DNA of 64,000 nucleotides, from NCBI GenBank assembly GCA_016165875.1, contig JABBOT010000005.1:19165136-19229135 (forward strand). Reading direction: 5' to 3'. This DNA is from Acanthopleura granulata (Eukaryota > Mollusca > Polyplacophora > Chitonida > Chitonidae). Made by a program: the position numbers and the translations under genes. Of this stretch, positions 24,401 to 35,870 are shown piece after piece. The stretch's first letter is position 1, and every line of letters starts with the position of its first letter. Under the pieces are notes generated by a model. It saw only the letters and a list, made by a program, of their open reading frames with translations, ran no database searches and was not told the origin of the DNA.

Positions 24401-25152
24401 ATACACTGTGGAGAAGCCATGTGTTCTATGTGGATCACAGCTAACAAAGACTCGCTCATCTCACTGGGAAGGGGGCCGTGGTTGCAGGGATAATATTCGT
24501 ATGAGCAGGTAAGTGTCACCTTGAATTCAGCTCAGATAAGCCACTATGCGACGTCTGCAAGTAAAATCAGCTGTAATGTGAAATGAACACTGACAGTATG
24601 TTACACCAGTCCCATTTTAAGTATGGTGGGCTTTGCTGGCCAACAGAGTAGATTGCTTCAAGCTCGCCCATAAAACCTGATCAAAAGTTGTGAGTTTAAA
24701 ACTGTCGTAGTTAGATCTGCTGTATGATTTCTTGGACATTTAATCAAATATCTGGCAAAATGCACTTGTGACGTAAAATGAACAATTTTAGAGTAGGTTG
24801 AATTTAGAGTACTGTTGGAAATACAGAAAGTATACACAGAAAACAGTTACAACAGTACAATAAAGTTCAGAATTTCTTGAACCTAGAAGGATTTCCATAG
24901 ATATAAATTCTTCCAAACACGAAGAGAATGCTGGGGAGAATTAAACATGTTGACTGTTTTAAATAGTGTTAAGGAAAGAAACTATCAGTATAATAAACAT
25001 TATGTCTACAGTGAAAGTTTTGATGTCCTTGATCTTTCAGAAATGATGTCCACAAGTATGCCAATATGAGCAAGACTGTGTCAAAGAAAGCCCAGGAGAA
25101 GCAGGATGCAAAAAAGAGTGGCAAGAAAACAACAAAGCTACGACATACCTGA
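18410..25152 (+). CDS. Triple CCCH / RWD-like / CHY zinc-finger protein, 10 exons
   Basis: Predicted 778-residue protein of unknown function. Exons: 18410-19330, 20281-20340, 20664-20716, 21049-21193, 21530-22105, 22510-22621, 22929-23061, 23484-23598, 24399-24508, 25041-25152; every junction is GT-AG and in frame. Three CCCH fingers of the C-x7/8-C-x5-C-x3-H type lie at 25-44, 117-136 and 195-213, suggesting RNA binding. Residues about 258-393 resemble an RWD domain (VPTDPDW, then KVEFPAKYPL, then LVFRPFLRWFDR). An acidic Glu/Asp/Gly stretch follows (about 419-465), then several CxxC pairs suggesting zinc ribbons. The CHY finger begins at Cys656-His658-Tyr659 and includes FPCCGKCYPCDMCHD and later CxxC pairs, to about 742. 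The tail is lysine-rich. No RING is present, so this is not RCHY1. The start is the first in-frame AUG; an upstream exon could extend it. Confidence 0.92.
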
Positions 25153-25361
25153 TGTGGAGAAGCCTGTATCACCCACCTGGTTTTGAACAAAGATCTACAA
25201 TATCTGATTGAATGAAGATAATATATACTTCAGCAACTTTGATGTACAGACTTATTCAGTAACTTCAGTGTAAACTAACTTTCCCATGCTGAAGTGTAAT
25301 AACCAAGCGCGAAATTTTGTACCAGATTTCACGTGGGGGGTTAAGTTTATGCAGAAATTGG

Positions 25362-25385
25362 CATATATATATATATATATATATA
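25362..25385. repeat. (AT)n microsatellite
   Basis: Eleven or so AT dinucleotides in the CCCH-CHY 3' flank. Confidence 0.9.
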
Positions 25386-25875
25386 AGAGTTGTGAATTGT
25401 TTTGCTTTGTTGGAGATAAATAGGTAGTAACACAAAAGTAGGTGTATACCTACTCGTATTATATATTGCTCCATATCCCTAGCATGCCAGATATTTCCAT
25501 TTATTAGTTTTTCATGATAGTTAATGTGTTCCAAAAATATACTCTTGATACTTAAGACCCACTAGATCCTCTTATAGTAACTGGAGATGTTGAAATGTAA
25601 ATATTTTTTTATGTGCTCAAATTTTACATATGACTACAGATTACATTGTACACAATTTGATTTTTTGCTGTTTCTCGTCCTGCGCTGGGGAAAATTGTCT
25701 AACCTAGGTGTGTGGTGAAATTCAGCTTTTACCGACTAGGCTGTTTCTTTGCATCATAAGGATTTAATGGTGAACTTTCCTGCAGGCTGAATCCAGTATA
25801 CTTAATCATTCCATATACTTAATCAGATTCGTTGGTTTTAAATCTTCTGAATAATATTTAATGAAATATCAGGTA

Positions 25876-25885
25876 AATAAATAAA
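25876..25885 (+). terminator. Candidate poly(A) signal for CCCH-CHY gene
   Basis: Two overlapping AATAAA hexamers (aataaataaa) about 730 nt after the stop codon. A modest candidate, because the surrounding DNA is AT-rich. Confidence 0.3.
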
Positions 25886-26837
25886 AGCTAACAACTCTGA
25901 CGGCTTTTTTGAAATAACCTGCTGTTTCATTGTTACATAACCATGGAACAGGTGTGTTCAAACTCTTATAAAACAGCATATTTGGATTGTTTTTATATAC
26001 CTACAAATAAACCATTTTGCTAACAATGAAACTGTGTTCCTATTTTGTCAATATCAACAATAAAGATATCTGTGCAAGAGTATGTATTTAACATTGATCC
26101 AGTACCTGGATGGGCAGGAATTACAAGCTGGACCATGAGCTGGTCTGAGGTAAAAGCAAAATTGTAGGATTCACATTCAACAAAGAACAGGTTTCTTTGT
26201 TTTCATGAAAACTGAAGTCTGTTCAGGAGCCAATTTTACCTGGAGGAAAGTGTGTTGACATTAATCTATTACTTGGCCAGTAACAGAACTGTTGAAATGA
26301 GTTTCCCAACAGTGTCAGTTGTTAGTTTTCTTAAAGGATTCTTAATCTGTGAAATGTCTTTTATTTGGTCAGTACCAAGTTGTACCCTGTCTTAAGATTC
26401 AAATAAGTGTTTGCTACTTGTAAAGATTAGCCCTCAGTCATGTTAGAACTGAATGGGCTGTGTTGGCTGTTTTCGGAATGGCTTTCCAGTGAGGCAGCAC
26501 TATAAAATCATAAATAAACATTAAAATGGGACCATTCATTAAAAGCATAATGGAACTCCACAGCAACTTGTCCTTTTTTCTCCTCGTGGTGTGGGATCTG
26601 TAGGACGATTTTTCGTATTAAAACAGTAGTGCACAGGAGTCCTTCAGAGAAGAATGTATCTGCCCCCATTACTAGTAGGAGAGGCACCAGTATTTTGTTG
26701 GTGACGACCGGATATAGCCTACATGTACAGCACCTCATTCATATGTATCCTTATTGGTGTGGGCCATGTTTAGAACGCCAACAGTCCATGACTGATCCAT
26801 TAACCATGTTACATACATCTTATGGCAATTAGAAGCA

Positions 26838-27075
26838 TTCAACTGGCTGATTGGTATTTAATGCAGAGGTCAAGAATTTTCACTTTACATGACGGTCAGG
26901 ATCAAAGGAAGGCTTACGGTTGCAGGATGCTGACCACAAACCTTCGCCAGGGACATGTACCAGATAAATCTCCTAAACTACAGCCAAAGCCAAGACAGTG
27001 AGATTCGAACACGCAACATACCTGGCCAAGCCGAGAGCCTGATGATGGCCACATGCAATGGGCCCGGCAAACAAG
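26838..27075 (-). mobile_element. SINE family C, tRNA-like head with family A-type tail
   Basis: On the minus strand it starts near cgttgcatgtggccatcatc, carries a B-box-like gttcgaatctc, and ends in aattcttgacctctgc then aaataccaatcagc. The tail resembles that of family A but the head and body do not. Confidence 0.55.
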
Positions 27076-27679
27076 CATTCCAAATATAGTCAGCTCAGTT
27101 TAATAGCAAGTGCGGTAACACAAAACTTGAGAAATTTCAACTGCTGTCTAAAAATGCTGTTTAATTTGAACTCAGTTCGATTCCCACGGAATGACTGAAC
27201 CTGATAAGCTTAAAAGAAGATGGCCGGGGGCTGATCTGATTCGGACGAATTGACCGTGACGGACACAACCTCTTGAAAAATACCATATTCAGTTTTATAC
27301 ACCACAAATTTACAATTTTGTACACCCCACGTAACAAGGGTGTGCATGTAATAGGGGGAGGTGGCTTAAATATATGTTTAACTTAGATTTACTATTTATA
27401 AATACATAATTGATACCATCGTTGGATATATGCGTCATTTTCTTAAAATAGATAGTAAAATAATTTGCTCGGGCAGTCAGTACGCACAGTTACTTCCCTT
27501 CCATAGATAGATATAAACAGCGCCATCTGGTGGAAATTTCTTGACACATCGCCATGTTAGTTCGGCGAAATAGATGCCATTTCTTATGAACTTTGAAAAA
27601 ATTCATCTAGCGGTAATACAAAGTAACTCATCATAGGTAGGAGGACTGTTTGGCTGTGTAACAGCCCCACGGCTTTCGG

Positions 27680-30600
27680 ATGAAGGAAATGGAGTATCGC
27701 AGTGTCGTCTTCAACGCCGCGAGGGACGGTAAACTTAGTCGACTGCGGATCTTTCTGGACCACAAATCGTCAGAAGAGATATGGCGGCTGGTTCACGCCA
27801 AGACGTACGGCGCTACTCCCCTCATCATGGCCTGCCGAAATGGCCACCTTGACATTGTGAAATATCTGCTGGATATATGTGAGGCTGACATAGAACAGGT
27901 GGGCTCGGTCACCTTCGACGGGGAGAAAATTGAAGGTGCGCCGCCGCTGTGGTGTGCCGCCGCCGCCGGGCACCTGCAGATCGTGAAAATTCTGGTGGAG
28001 AGGGGTGGGGACGTGAACAAGACGACTTTTACCAACTCGACCCCCCTCAGGGCTGCCTGCTTTGACGGACACTTCGACATCGTCAAGTACCTTGTTGCTC
28101 ACAGTGCTGACATTGAAATAGCAAACAGACATGGTCACACGTGCTTGATGATCTCCTGTTACAAAGGCCACATGGATATAGCTAAATATCTTCTTCAGTT
28201 AGGTGCAGACGTCAACAGAAAAAGTGTGAAAGGTAAATGTCAATGACCGGTGACTATAAGCAGCCATATTCAGTGTTTCAGGGTAGATGTGTTGAAGAAA
28301 AAGAGCATCAGTATTCCAGAGCATTACGAGTATTTATAGTCCATCTGTAGTCCAAGATTGATTGCTCTGAAATTTGCATTAGAAATGACACTATCACTCA
28401 CATTCCACGTCAGAGTGACGTCGTGTGACAAATGTGGTGACTACCAGTTGGGACCCCGAAAAAGCTCTCCACATACCTCTAGATGGTCAAATCCTCCTCG
28501 TAACATCTCCTCTTCCCATCACCACTGTAAGGGTAGTCTAGTAAAGTTTTGTGTGTCACGAAAATGCCTCCCACTTACTCTGCTACCATTCATTTTGAGA
28601 CATCCACCATTTATGGCATTGTTTAAGTGGGTCATGCACATGAACATATGAATCACCGCCAATGGTGGAATACCTGGAATACAGAATTAACAGTTGACTG
28701 TCTTTAAGATAGTGCAAGACAACAATTTTATAAATAAAACAACCAGTAAGACTTCAAAAGTGCATTGCAACAATAATTTGGGAGAGATAAAAGAAAAGGG
28801 AAAAAAACAATGTTAAAAGAAGTATTGCACACACCTGCTCATGGGCACATTCTCAGAATTTATTGCTTTATTCGTATGGTGGCCATCTTGAAAATACGTG
28901 AGTACGACACAGCCTGCATGCTTTCTCTGTGCAAAATTATACTCGGTTGGATTACCCTTACAAAATTATGTGTGTCGATGGGAAGGGGGATGATACAATG
29001 ATGATGAGACCAGCTTGAGGTCAGTGACGTGCTTTTTTGGGGTCCCAACTGATAGTCACCACATTTGTTACACTAGATCTCTGTGATGTGGGATGTGAGC
29101 GATAGTGTCATTTGTAATGCAAATCCCAATGTCAGAGCAATCTCAGACTAATCCATCTAGTGTGCTGTTTTAAAATGTCCTTGCTCAGCATGATACTGCA
29201 AGCATTTAAAATAAATCGCCACATAGTTCTGAATAAGCTCTACAAGTTGCTGTTTTGGTCAGGCTATCAGATTTTTGATATCACCCTATTAATATGACTA
29301 CAAAACTGATTGTTAATTAGTGTTGTTATTGAGGGCTGGAAATTTAGAGGTTGGTATTAAAGATTCAGCCAAAAGGTGACAGGAATGATTGACGGATCAA
29401 CATGTCGGTCAAACTTGATTGATGTGAAGGAATTTGAAACCCGCAAGTTCAGAATCAATGACATGATGTTGTTGGACGTGTACCTTGTCACTATAAATAT
29501 CAAATTTTAAAATATTAGACCTGCATGAACCCAAAGATCACTGCAGATGGATCAAGGGATAATTTAGTTTCCCCATATATGACACACTGGGAACCCATTC
29601 AAGACTTGGATTTGACCAATGGACACACCAATAATAAATGCGCAGCACAGTGACATAGGAGCCTCTCACCAATGCAGTGTGAGTTCAAGTCCAGCTCCTG
29701 CTGGGTTCTTCTGCGACCGAAAATGAGAAGGTCTACCAGCAACCTGCAGATGGCTGTGGGTATCCCCGAGGCTTTGCCCGGTTTCCTCTCACCATAATGC
29801 TGGCTGCTGCTATATAAGTGAAATATTCTTGAGTACGGCATAAAACAAAAGTGAAATAATAATAAATAACCAATAATAACCATGCTCACCAAAAAGTGTT
29901 TCCATTCCAACTTTATTTGAATATGATGTATTCTGGTTGGCTGATGTGACATTTTGACTCGCAGTTGTGGTTCATCAGATTATTTTGAGAGGGCTGATTA
30001 AGCAGTGTGTACAGTATCACTGGGAAAGTTGGATGTTATTACTGGAAATGTGTAATGATTATGTAGTGACAAAAAGACCAGACATGTGTAAATATTTGAA
30101 GAAAAATATCCTGTTGTAAACTTTGTAGTGTATGTAAAACAGAACTATCTGCTCCATACTCTTTCGTTGTGCATTATTACATATACACTGTACATGTAAA
30201 TGTCCCCTCCGGCCGTATGTGGGAAGGTCTGCCAGCAGCCTGCGGATGGTCGTGGTTTCCTCCTACCATAATGATGGCCACTGTCGTATAAGTGAAATAT
30301 TCTTAAGTACAGTGTAAAATACCAATCAAATAAATAAATAAATAAATAAATGTAAATGTCAGGATATCTGATCAGGGATTGATGGGGGTAGAGTAAGGCA
30401 TCTGTAATTGTACAGAAACTGAAAGTGTCTGGCAGCACTGTTTTCATTGTGGCAGTTCCACTATGTGGTCATGCTATGACCTCCCTATCTCTCTCGCTCG
30501 TGTATGGATCAATATATGTTGAGTTATATCTTAGACTGTTCAGATTTGAAAGCTGTTTTTATTCATTTTCATTTTTGCACATGTTGGGCTACACGCCTAT

Positions 30601-32101
30601 GGCAAAAGTCATTGAAATTCTGCTAAGAGAGGTAACTCTTTTCAGCAAAGCCCACCTTTGCCTAGCATGTGCAGGACTTTCATGAGAATGGAGAGGCTTA
30701 TAACATTTTTAGCTGCCAGTATGGTGGCTACTGTAATGTAAATATATTTCAAGACGAGTATTTTTGTTGGTTTCAGGGAATACAGCTTTACACGATTGTG
30801 CTGAATCAGGAAGTTTGGATATTCTGAAGATGTTGCTGCGCCATGGGGCGAGGATGGAGCGGGATGCATATGGCATGACACCGCTGTTGGCTGCTGCCAT
30901 CTCAGGCTACACCAAAATTGTGGAGTTCCTGATCTCTAGGCAGCAATGTCCAAAGTCTGAGAGAATCAGTGCTTTAGAACTACTTGGTGCCACTTATGTG
31001 GATAAAAAACGTGATATGCTGGGGGCTCTGAACTTCTGGAGGCAAGCCATGGAGGAGCGATATTCAGACACAAAGAACCCCATAGTGAAGCCCATCAGCA
31101 CCAGTAAGGTGGCCGCCTATGAGAATGCTGAGGAGGTGAGGACTCTACAGCAGCTGGATGAGCTGATATCTGACCCGGACGATATGAGGATGCAGGCCTT
31201 GTTGGTAAGGGAGAGAATCCTCGGCCCTGCTCACCCCGATACCTCATATTATATACGTTATCGTGGCGCCCTGTATGCCGACATGGGAAACTTTGACCGC
31301 TGCATAACGCTATGGATGTATGCTTTAGACATGCAGCAAGGAATTTTAGAGCCTCTCAGCCCTATGACTCAGAGCAGTTTTTTGTCATTCGCTGAGCTGT
31401 TTTCTTTCATGACGACAGAGTGGCGAAGTCGTCCCACGTACCTCATCGCGTTTCGTGATATCATGGCTGTCCTGACGCGAGCGGTGGACGAATTGGAGAG
31501 GGGCGGCAAACTTTTATCCAAGACAGATAAACCCGAGCGTGATTTAACCAACTATAATCGGCTACTTGTGATCATTATGCATCTGCTGTGCTTGATGTGT
31601 AGAATTCAGACCTCGTTGACTTCAGAAGACGAACACCTGTTTAAGAAAAAGGCTTACAAGCTGGTGCATATGCATCCGAAAGGTGAAAAGAGCTCAAGCC
31701 CGCTCCATCTGGCCTGCTCCAGGGACACGACACACGTCGGGCGCTACCCCGTCTGCTCCTTCCCTTCCGCCGAGGTCGTGCGTTTACTGATGGAGGTCGG
31801 AGCGCCAGTAGACGATAAAGACGATGACAATAATACTCCGTTGCACATCGCTGCTAGCAATAGACCCTGCAAGCCCGAGGTTATTCGGGCATTACTAGGC
31901 AGTGGAGCACACATAGATGCCTGCAATTGTGATAGAAAAACGCCTATGCAACTCATCAGAGGATTAACAATATACGACATAGTTTCGCCCCTGAATTATC
32001 TCTCTCTGCAGTGCTTGGCAGCCAGGAAAATTGTCAAATGCGGTATTCCTTATCAAGGACAAGTTCCCAAGAAAATGGAAACTTTTGTGGAAATGCATTG
32101 A
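27680..32101 (+). CDS. FEM1C: FEM-1 homologue C (FEM1A/C type), 2 coding exons
   Basis: Substrate receptor of a CUL2 E3 ubiquitin ligase; FEM1C in vertebrates recognises C-terminal Arg degrons. Coding exons are 27680-28232 and 30777-32101, joined in phase 1 (KSVKG to NTALHDCAES), giving 625 residues against 617 for human FEM1C. The N-terminal half is a run of ankyrin repeats (TPLIMACRNGHLDIVKYLL, then TPLRAACFDGHFDIVKYLV, then HTCLMISCYKGHMDIAKYLL). A TPR-like helical region follows (DPDDMRMQALLVRERILGP, HPDTSYYIRYRGALYADMGN), and two ankyrin repeats close the protein before PKKMETFVEMH. The linker after ankyrin repeats (ERISALELLGATYVDKKRD) is short as in FEM1C and lacks the long insert of FEM1A. 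The single 2.5-kb coding intron holds a foldback transposon and two SINEs. A second Met (residue 4) is an alternative start. ATTAAA at 32197-32202 could be the poly(A) signal. Confidence 0.95.
28347..29151. mobile_element. 805-bp inverted-repeat DNA element in FEM1 intron
   Basis: Imperfect terminal inverted arms of about 120 bp (28347-28465 and 29031-29151), sharing for example cagttgggacccc and aatgacactatc. The element is flanked by a 7-bp direct repeat tccatct (28340-28346, 29152-29158). No transposase frame is present, so it is a non-autonomous foldback or MITE-like element. Weaker arm similarity may continue inward. The superfamily is not recognisable from the ends. Confidence 0.8.
29640..29868 (+). 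mobile_element. SINE family A in FEM1 intron
   Basis: Truncated head (gcgcagcacagtgacatagg), B-box-like gtgagttcaagtccag, body, and tail ttcttgagtacggcataaaa followed by an aataataaata tract. Confidence 0.8.
30205..30350 (+). mobile_element. SINE family A, 5'-truncated, 10-bp target duplication
   Basis: Body from ccctccggccgtatgtggga to a (aaat)n tail, in the FEM1 intron. The 10-mer tgtaaatgtc is repeated exactly at 30195-30204 and 30351-30360. Confidence 0.88.
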
Positions 32102-33064
32102 TGCTGAGCTTACCATGTTAAGAAGTTTTTTTCCCATGCCCAAAGGTGCTTTCGATAGGTATCAAAATTTATCTAGTGTATTTTCTGCTTTGTATTATTA
32201 AATGTTGCCAACTGTTGAAGAATCCATATATCAGTTATATTTAAGTTTTCAACAAACTGACGCACATGGCCATGGGCATGGCGTATAGGTTTTCTTGCCA
32301 GTTATTTATGAATTGTTATACCTATTTTATGTTTTGTTGGTAAAATCATGGACTGAATAGTAATTATACACTGCAAGGCCAGAAAACATCGATATCAAAA
32401 AAAAAGTGATAGTAGTTTTGTTTTTTGAAAATCCAAACTACAGAATTTATTAAAAGCATTTTAAATTATTATATCAGTGTATTTGACTTCTTCATATGTA
32501 CGTGCCTGAGAGTATCCATAAAAAGAACATGAGTGTTAAATCAAACAGATGTTATGTTTTCAAAAAATTTTAAATGTTTTCCCCCCAAAAAATCATTTTC
32601 TGGACAATCTGGTATGTGGTATGTGAAAGCTGTATTGACTGTTGTTCTCTTGCAATCCAGGACCACTGACATCCACACCTGTGTAGTTTCAGTTATGTCT
32701 AAAGGCTACACATGCTCAGACAAACAGGTGAAAATATTGTGTAATAACACTTAAAATTGTTCAAACAAAACTCAGCTTCACAACAACATATATGTTTATG
32801 CAAGTCCAAAATTTTGCTCTTTTGTTAGACATTCACAGTGTGTGTTCACAGCTGTGCAGATTGTTCTGTTGTCTAACATACTGTTAATACCTGTAAAAGT
32901 GCGCACTTCACAGAAGGTCGACTCGTCTTTTTTTGTTCGTTTTCCTTTACTTTCACATGTTCCCTTTCACTTGTCGGTAAAGTGCACGGATGTTCATTGT
33001 CTCGATTGCATGGGTAATACCATTCTGGTCAAAAAAAAAAAAATAAAAACAATTGCAAAGACAG

Positions 33065-33125
33065 GAAAAAGGGCCCGTTTTACAAACAGTGTGCAAGTTA
33101 TGTCAGGCACAACTGTCATTGTAAG
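33065..33125. repeat. Half foldback element
   Basis: gggcccgttttacaaacagt then gtgcaagttatgtcaggc matches one arm of the elements at 2494 and 3606; the partner arm is missing. Confidence 0.4.
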
Positions 33126-33810
33126 AAAGACTCTTACAACCCCAAAATAAGGCATTAAGCATCTGAAATAATCCCTCCTGGCAGTTACTGAGCTGCAGGG
33201 ATTTAACAGGCCATGTTCAGGGGAGACAACTCTTAGAGGCCACAACATTTAGGGCCACAAACCTGCTGGAATCGAGACTCCCCTCATCTTCGGAGACAGC
33301 ATTGACCTGTTGAGAGATTGGTGGCTCGGTTATGTGGTCCACAAGATTACTACCTTTATAACCTTTTCTTAGACCTTCAGATTTAAGGTGAGGTTAAGCA
33401 CCCCCACACCTTGAGAACTCCTGAAGCAAAATCTGTGAGCTGCTAACACTCACATCTCACAAAATCCAAAGTATAACGTGTATGAACCAACTATAATTCT
33501 TCAAATTTTTGGGACTAATATCAGTACTGTTTAAACAAAAAAGTGAAAACATGAAAAAAAAGCCTTACAGAAAAGTAAAGATATGGATATGTTTTTTTCA
33601 TTAGATTGACTAACCAAGTGAGAAACCATGTATTTCTGTTACATGTACGATGGCTAAATAGGGCAGACCAGATGTCCCAAAAAATGAGAAGAATTAGGGC
33701 AGGTGTGCAGAGCACACTCCTGGCGTTCTGCAAGGGGTGTGATATCACACGTTGGCACTTAAACAACAATGAAGGCCTGTTAAATGTCTTGTCGGCCTGT
33801 TAAGTGTCTT

Positions 33811-34220
33811 GTCACATGATGGTGACCAAGAGGTTAGAGCTCTGTTTTGTAAGTGGGAGATCTGGGTTCAATCCTGATGTCACGCGATGGTGACCAAGAG
33901 GTTAGAGCTCTGTTTTGTAAGTGGGAGATCTGGGTTCAATCCTGATGTCACGCGATGGTGACCAAGAGGTTAGAGCTCTGTTTTGTAAGTGGGAGATCTG
34001 GGTTCAATCCTGGTGTCACATGATGGTGACCAAGAGGTTAGAGCTCTGTTTTGTAAGTGGGAGATCTGGGTTCAATCCTGATGTCACATGATGGGTACCA
34101 AGAGGTTAGAGCTCTGTTTTGTAAGTGGGAGATCTGGGTTCAATCCTGATGTCACATGATGGTTACCAAGAGGTTAGAGCTCTGTTTTGTAAGTGGGAGA
34201 TCTGGGTTCAATCCTGATTC
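33811..34220 (+). repeat. Tandem array of a 68-bp tRNA-like unit, 6 copies
   Basis: Units start (at ggtgaccaag or its variants) at 33821, 33889, 33957, 34025, 34093 and 34161, exactly 68 bp apart. Each unit carries an A-box-like accaagaggttagagc and a canonical B-box gggttcaatcctg. Units differ at only a few bases. The unit is related to the head of SINE family B, which has gtggttagagc and agatccaggttcaagcc. Confidence 0.92.
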
Positions 34221-34338
34221 AGGTCATTTGCAAGGCCATTTCAACTGGACTCTGGTTCCGTCACTGCCTATGCATCATTTTAACCCCCCGTGTTGGAACT
34301 CATTATTTCATTTTCTGTCAGACGTCGAAAAAGACGTT

Positions 34339-34576
34339 GAAAATTCAGACATCCATGCCAGTGTTCCATGATGAAAATTCAGACATCCATGCCAGTGTTC
34401 CATGATGAAAATTCAGACATCCATGCCAGTGTTCCATGATGAAAATTCAGACATCCATGCCAGTGTTCCATGATGAAAATTCAGACATCCATGCCAGTGT
34501 TCCATGATGAAAATTCAGACATCCATGCCAGAGTTCCATGATGAAAATTCAGACATTCATGCCAGTGTTCCATGAT
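34339..34576 (+). repeat. 34-bp minisatellite, 7 copies
   Basis: Unit begins gaaaattcagacatccatgc and ends cagtgttccatgat. Copies start at 34339 and every 34 bp after. The first five are identical; copies 6 and 7 have single changes. It is followed by an AT-rich near-palindrome. Confidence 0.95.
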
Positions 34577-34890
34577 ATTATGATTATATCATTATAATAT
34601 TATCATGGAAAGCAAGAGTTCAAGGTTTCAAAGGCCTAAGACTGAAATATTTCTTGATAAATGGCACAGAATGAGAACTGGGTTAGCCCCAAAACTGCGG
34701 CTTAAAGATAGCTCAGATTCACTGGTATGCAGGAACCATTGGTAGCTTGATACACACCTTACTTACCCGGGCAATATTAAAAGTTCACAGCAAATTTGGC
34801 CCTGTACAGTGTTTGGGTTAGCATTGTGTCAGTTTCTGAATTTCATATTTACTACATGTAGTGCGCACACTTATTTTCCAATGGAGTTCG

Positions 34891-35265
34891 ACCACCTTGG
34901 TGGTCTAGTGGTTAGAGCGTCCGCCTCGAGGTTGGGAGATCCAGGTTCAAGCCCGGGTCCAGTCACACCAAAGACTTTAAAAATGGTCCTTGCTGCTGCC
35001 TCGCTTGGTGCTCAGCACTGGGAGGTAAGAGCAAGGAAACAGGACTGGTTGACCAGGTGTCAATATAATGTGACTGGGTGGGGTGCCACATCTGGCATAA
35101 TGTTCCAGTCGCGGCAGCACGTTGGCTGCATGGGTTCGCCCTGCCATACGAATACACAGTATGTAAACACCCGCCCTCCCAGAAGACGCACTATATGCAC
35201 ACACTAGAAGGACTCCTGGTTATATGACTGCAACATTGTTAAGTATGATGTTAAACCACTTACTC
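34891..35265 (+). mobile_element. SINE family B, tRNA-derived, near full length
   Basis: Head ggtctagtggttagagcgtc (A-box-like) and agatccaggttcaagcccg (B-box). The body includes aagactttaaaaatggtcct, gtgactgggtggggtg and gttccagtcgcggcagcac, and it ends near gatgttaaaccactta. The internal pol III promoter elements look usable. Confidence 0.82.
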
Positions 35266-35517
35266 CAGTTGAGTTCAAAAACGGAATGTGTGCTACATTT
35301 ACTCCTCTAAGTATATACTTACATGTATAACCTTCTCCCCCATTGTTCAGAATTGAGCTTATTATTTATGGCAAAAGCATCAACCCATTCTGGATAAACA
35401 CAGATATTTTTGCAGGATCTGGATTTGAATACTGAACCTCACTGGTCCAGGATGTGTTTCATCGGTGATTAATTTTATACTATAACTTAGAATTTCAAGT
35501 GAGGGCTGGTATTTTCC

Positions 35518-35870
35518 ATGTGGTCCAGCTAAAATGCACCATACAAGGTGCTTGCCTCTCCATTGCTCGGACACAGTAAGTGGGGGTTCAAACCCAGCCA
35601 TGGACAGGAAATTATTAGATTATTCTCCCACTCTCTCTGTTCATGAGGCCTTAGCAGCAGTAAGTGGCATACAACACAAATGTGGCCATTTCCACTGTCT
35701 TATTACTTGTTTTTCACCAATATTAGTATTATCACATATGGAAAAGTCACCAAAGGTCTCTGGTTCAACTGGGCACTCTGGTTTCCTCCACCCACAAAAC
35801 TGACATCATCAAGCTGCAAAATTCTTGTATCTGTGCACTGAACAACAAATTATTACTGAATTTCACCTAA
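35518..35870 (+). mobile_element. SINE family D, tRNA-like head, mollusc-type tail
   Basis: Head-like gtggtccagctaaaatgc and B-box gggggttcaaacccagcc (about 35580-35600). Further on are ctctggtttcctccaccc and a tail aaaattcttgtatctgtg then aacaacaaatt, a variant of the family A tail. Confidence 0.55.

Larger units (their letters stand above)
25153..27679. other. CCCH-CHY to FEM1 intergenic region
   Basis: Begins with the CCCH-CHY 3' UTR, including an AT dinucleotide run, and ends with the FEM1 5' flank. A tRNA-like SINE relative lies at 26838-27075 on minus. No other gene is supported. Confidence 0.5.

Noticed and set aside
18410..25152. Makorin (MKRN2) identity for the CCCH gene, given the nearby MKRN2OS homologue
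   Set aside because: No makorin Cys-His motif or RING; the C-terminal finger is clearly of the CHY type.
33811..34576. CRISPR-like direct repeats
   Set aside because: Units are contiguous with no unique spacers, in a eukaryotic genome; these are ordinary tandem arrays.
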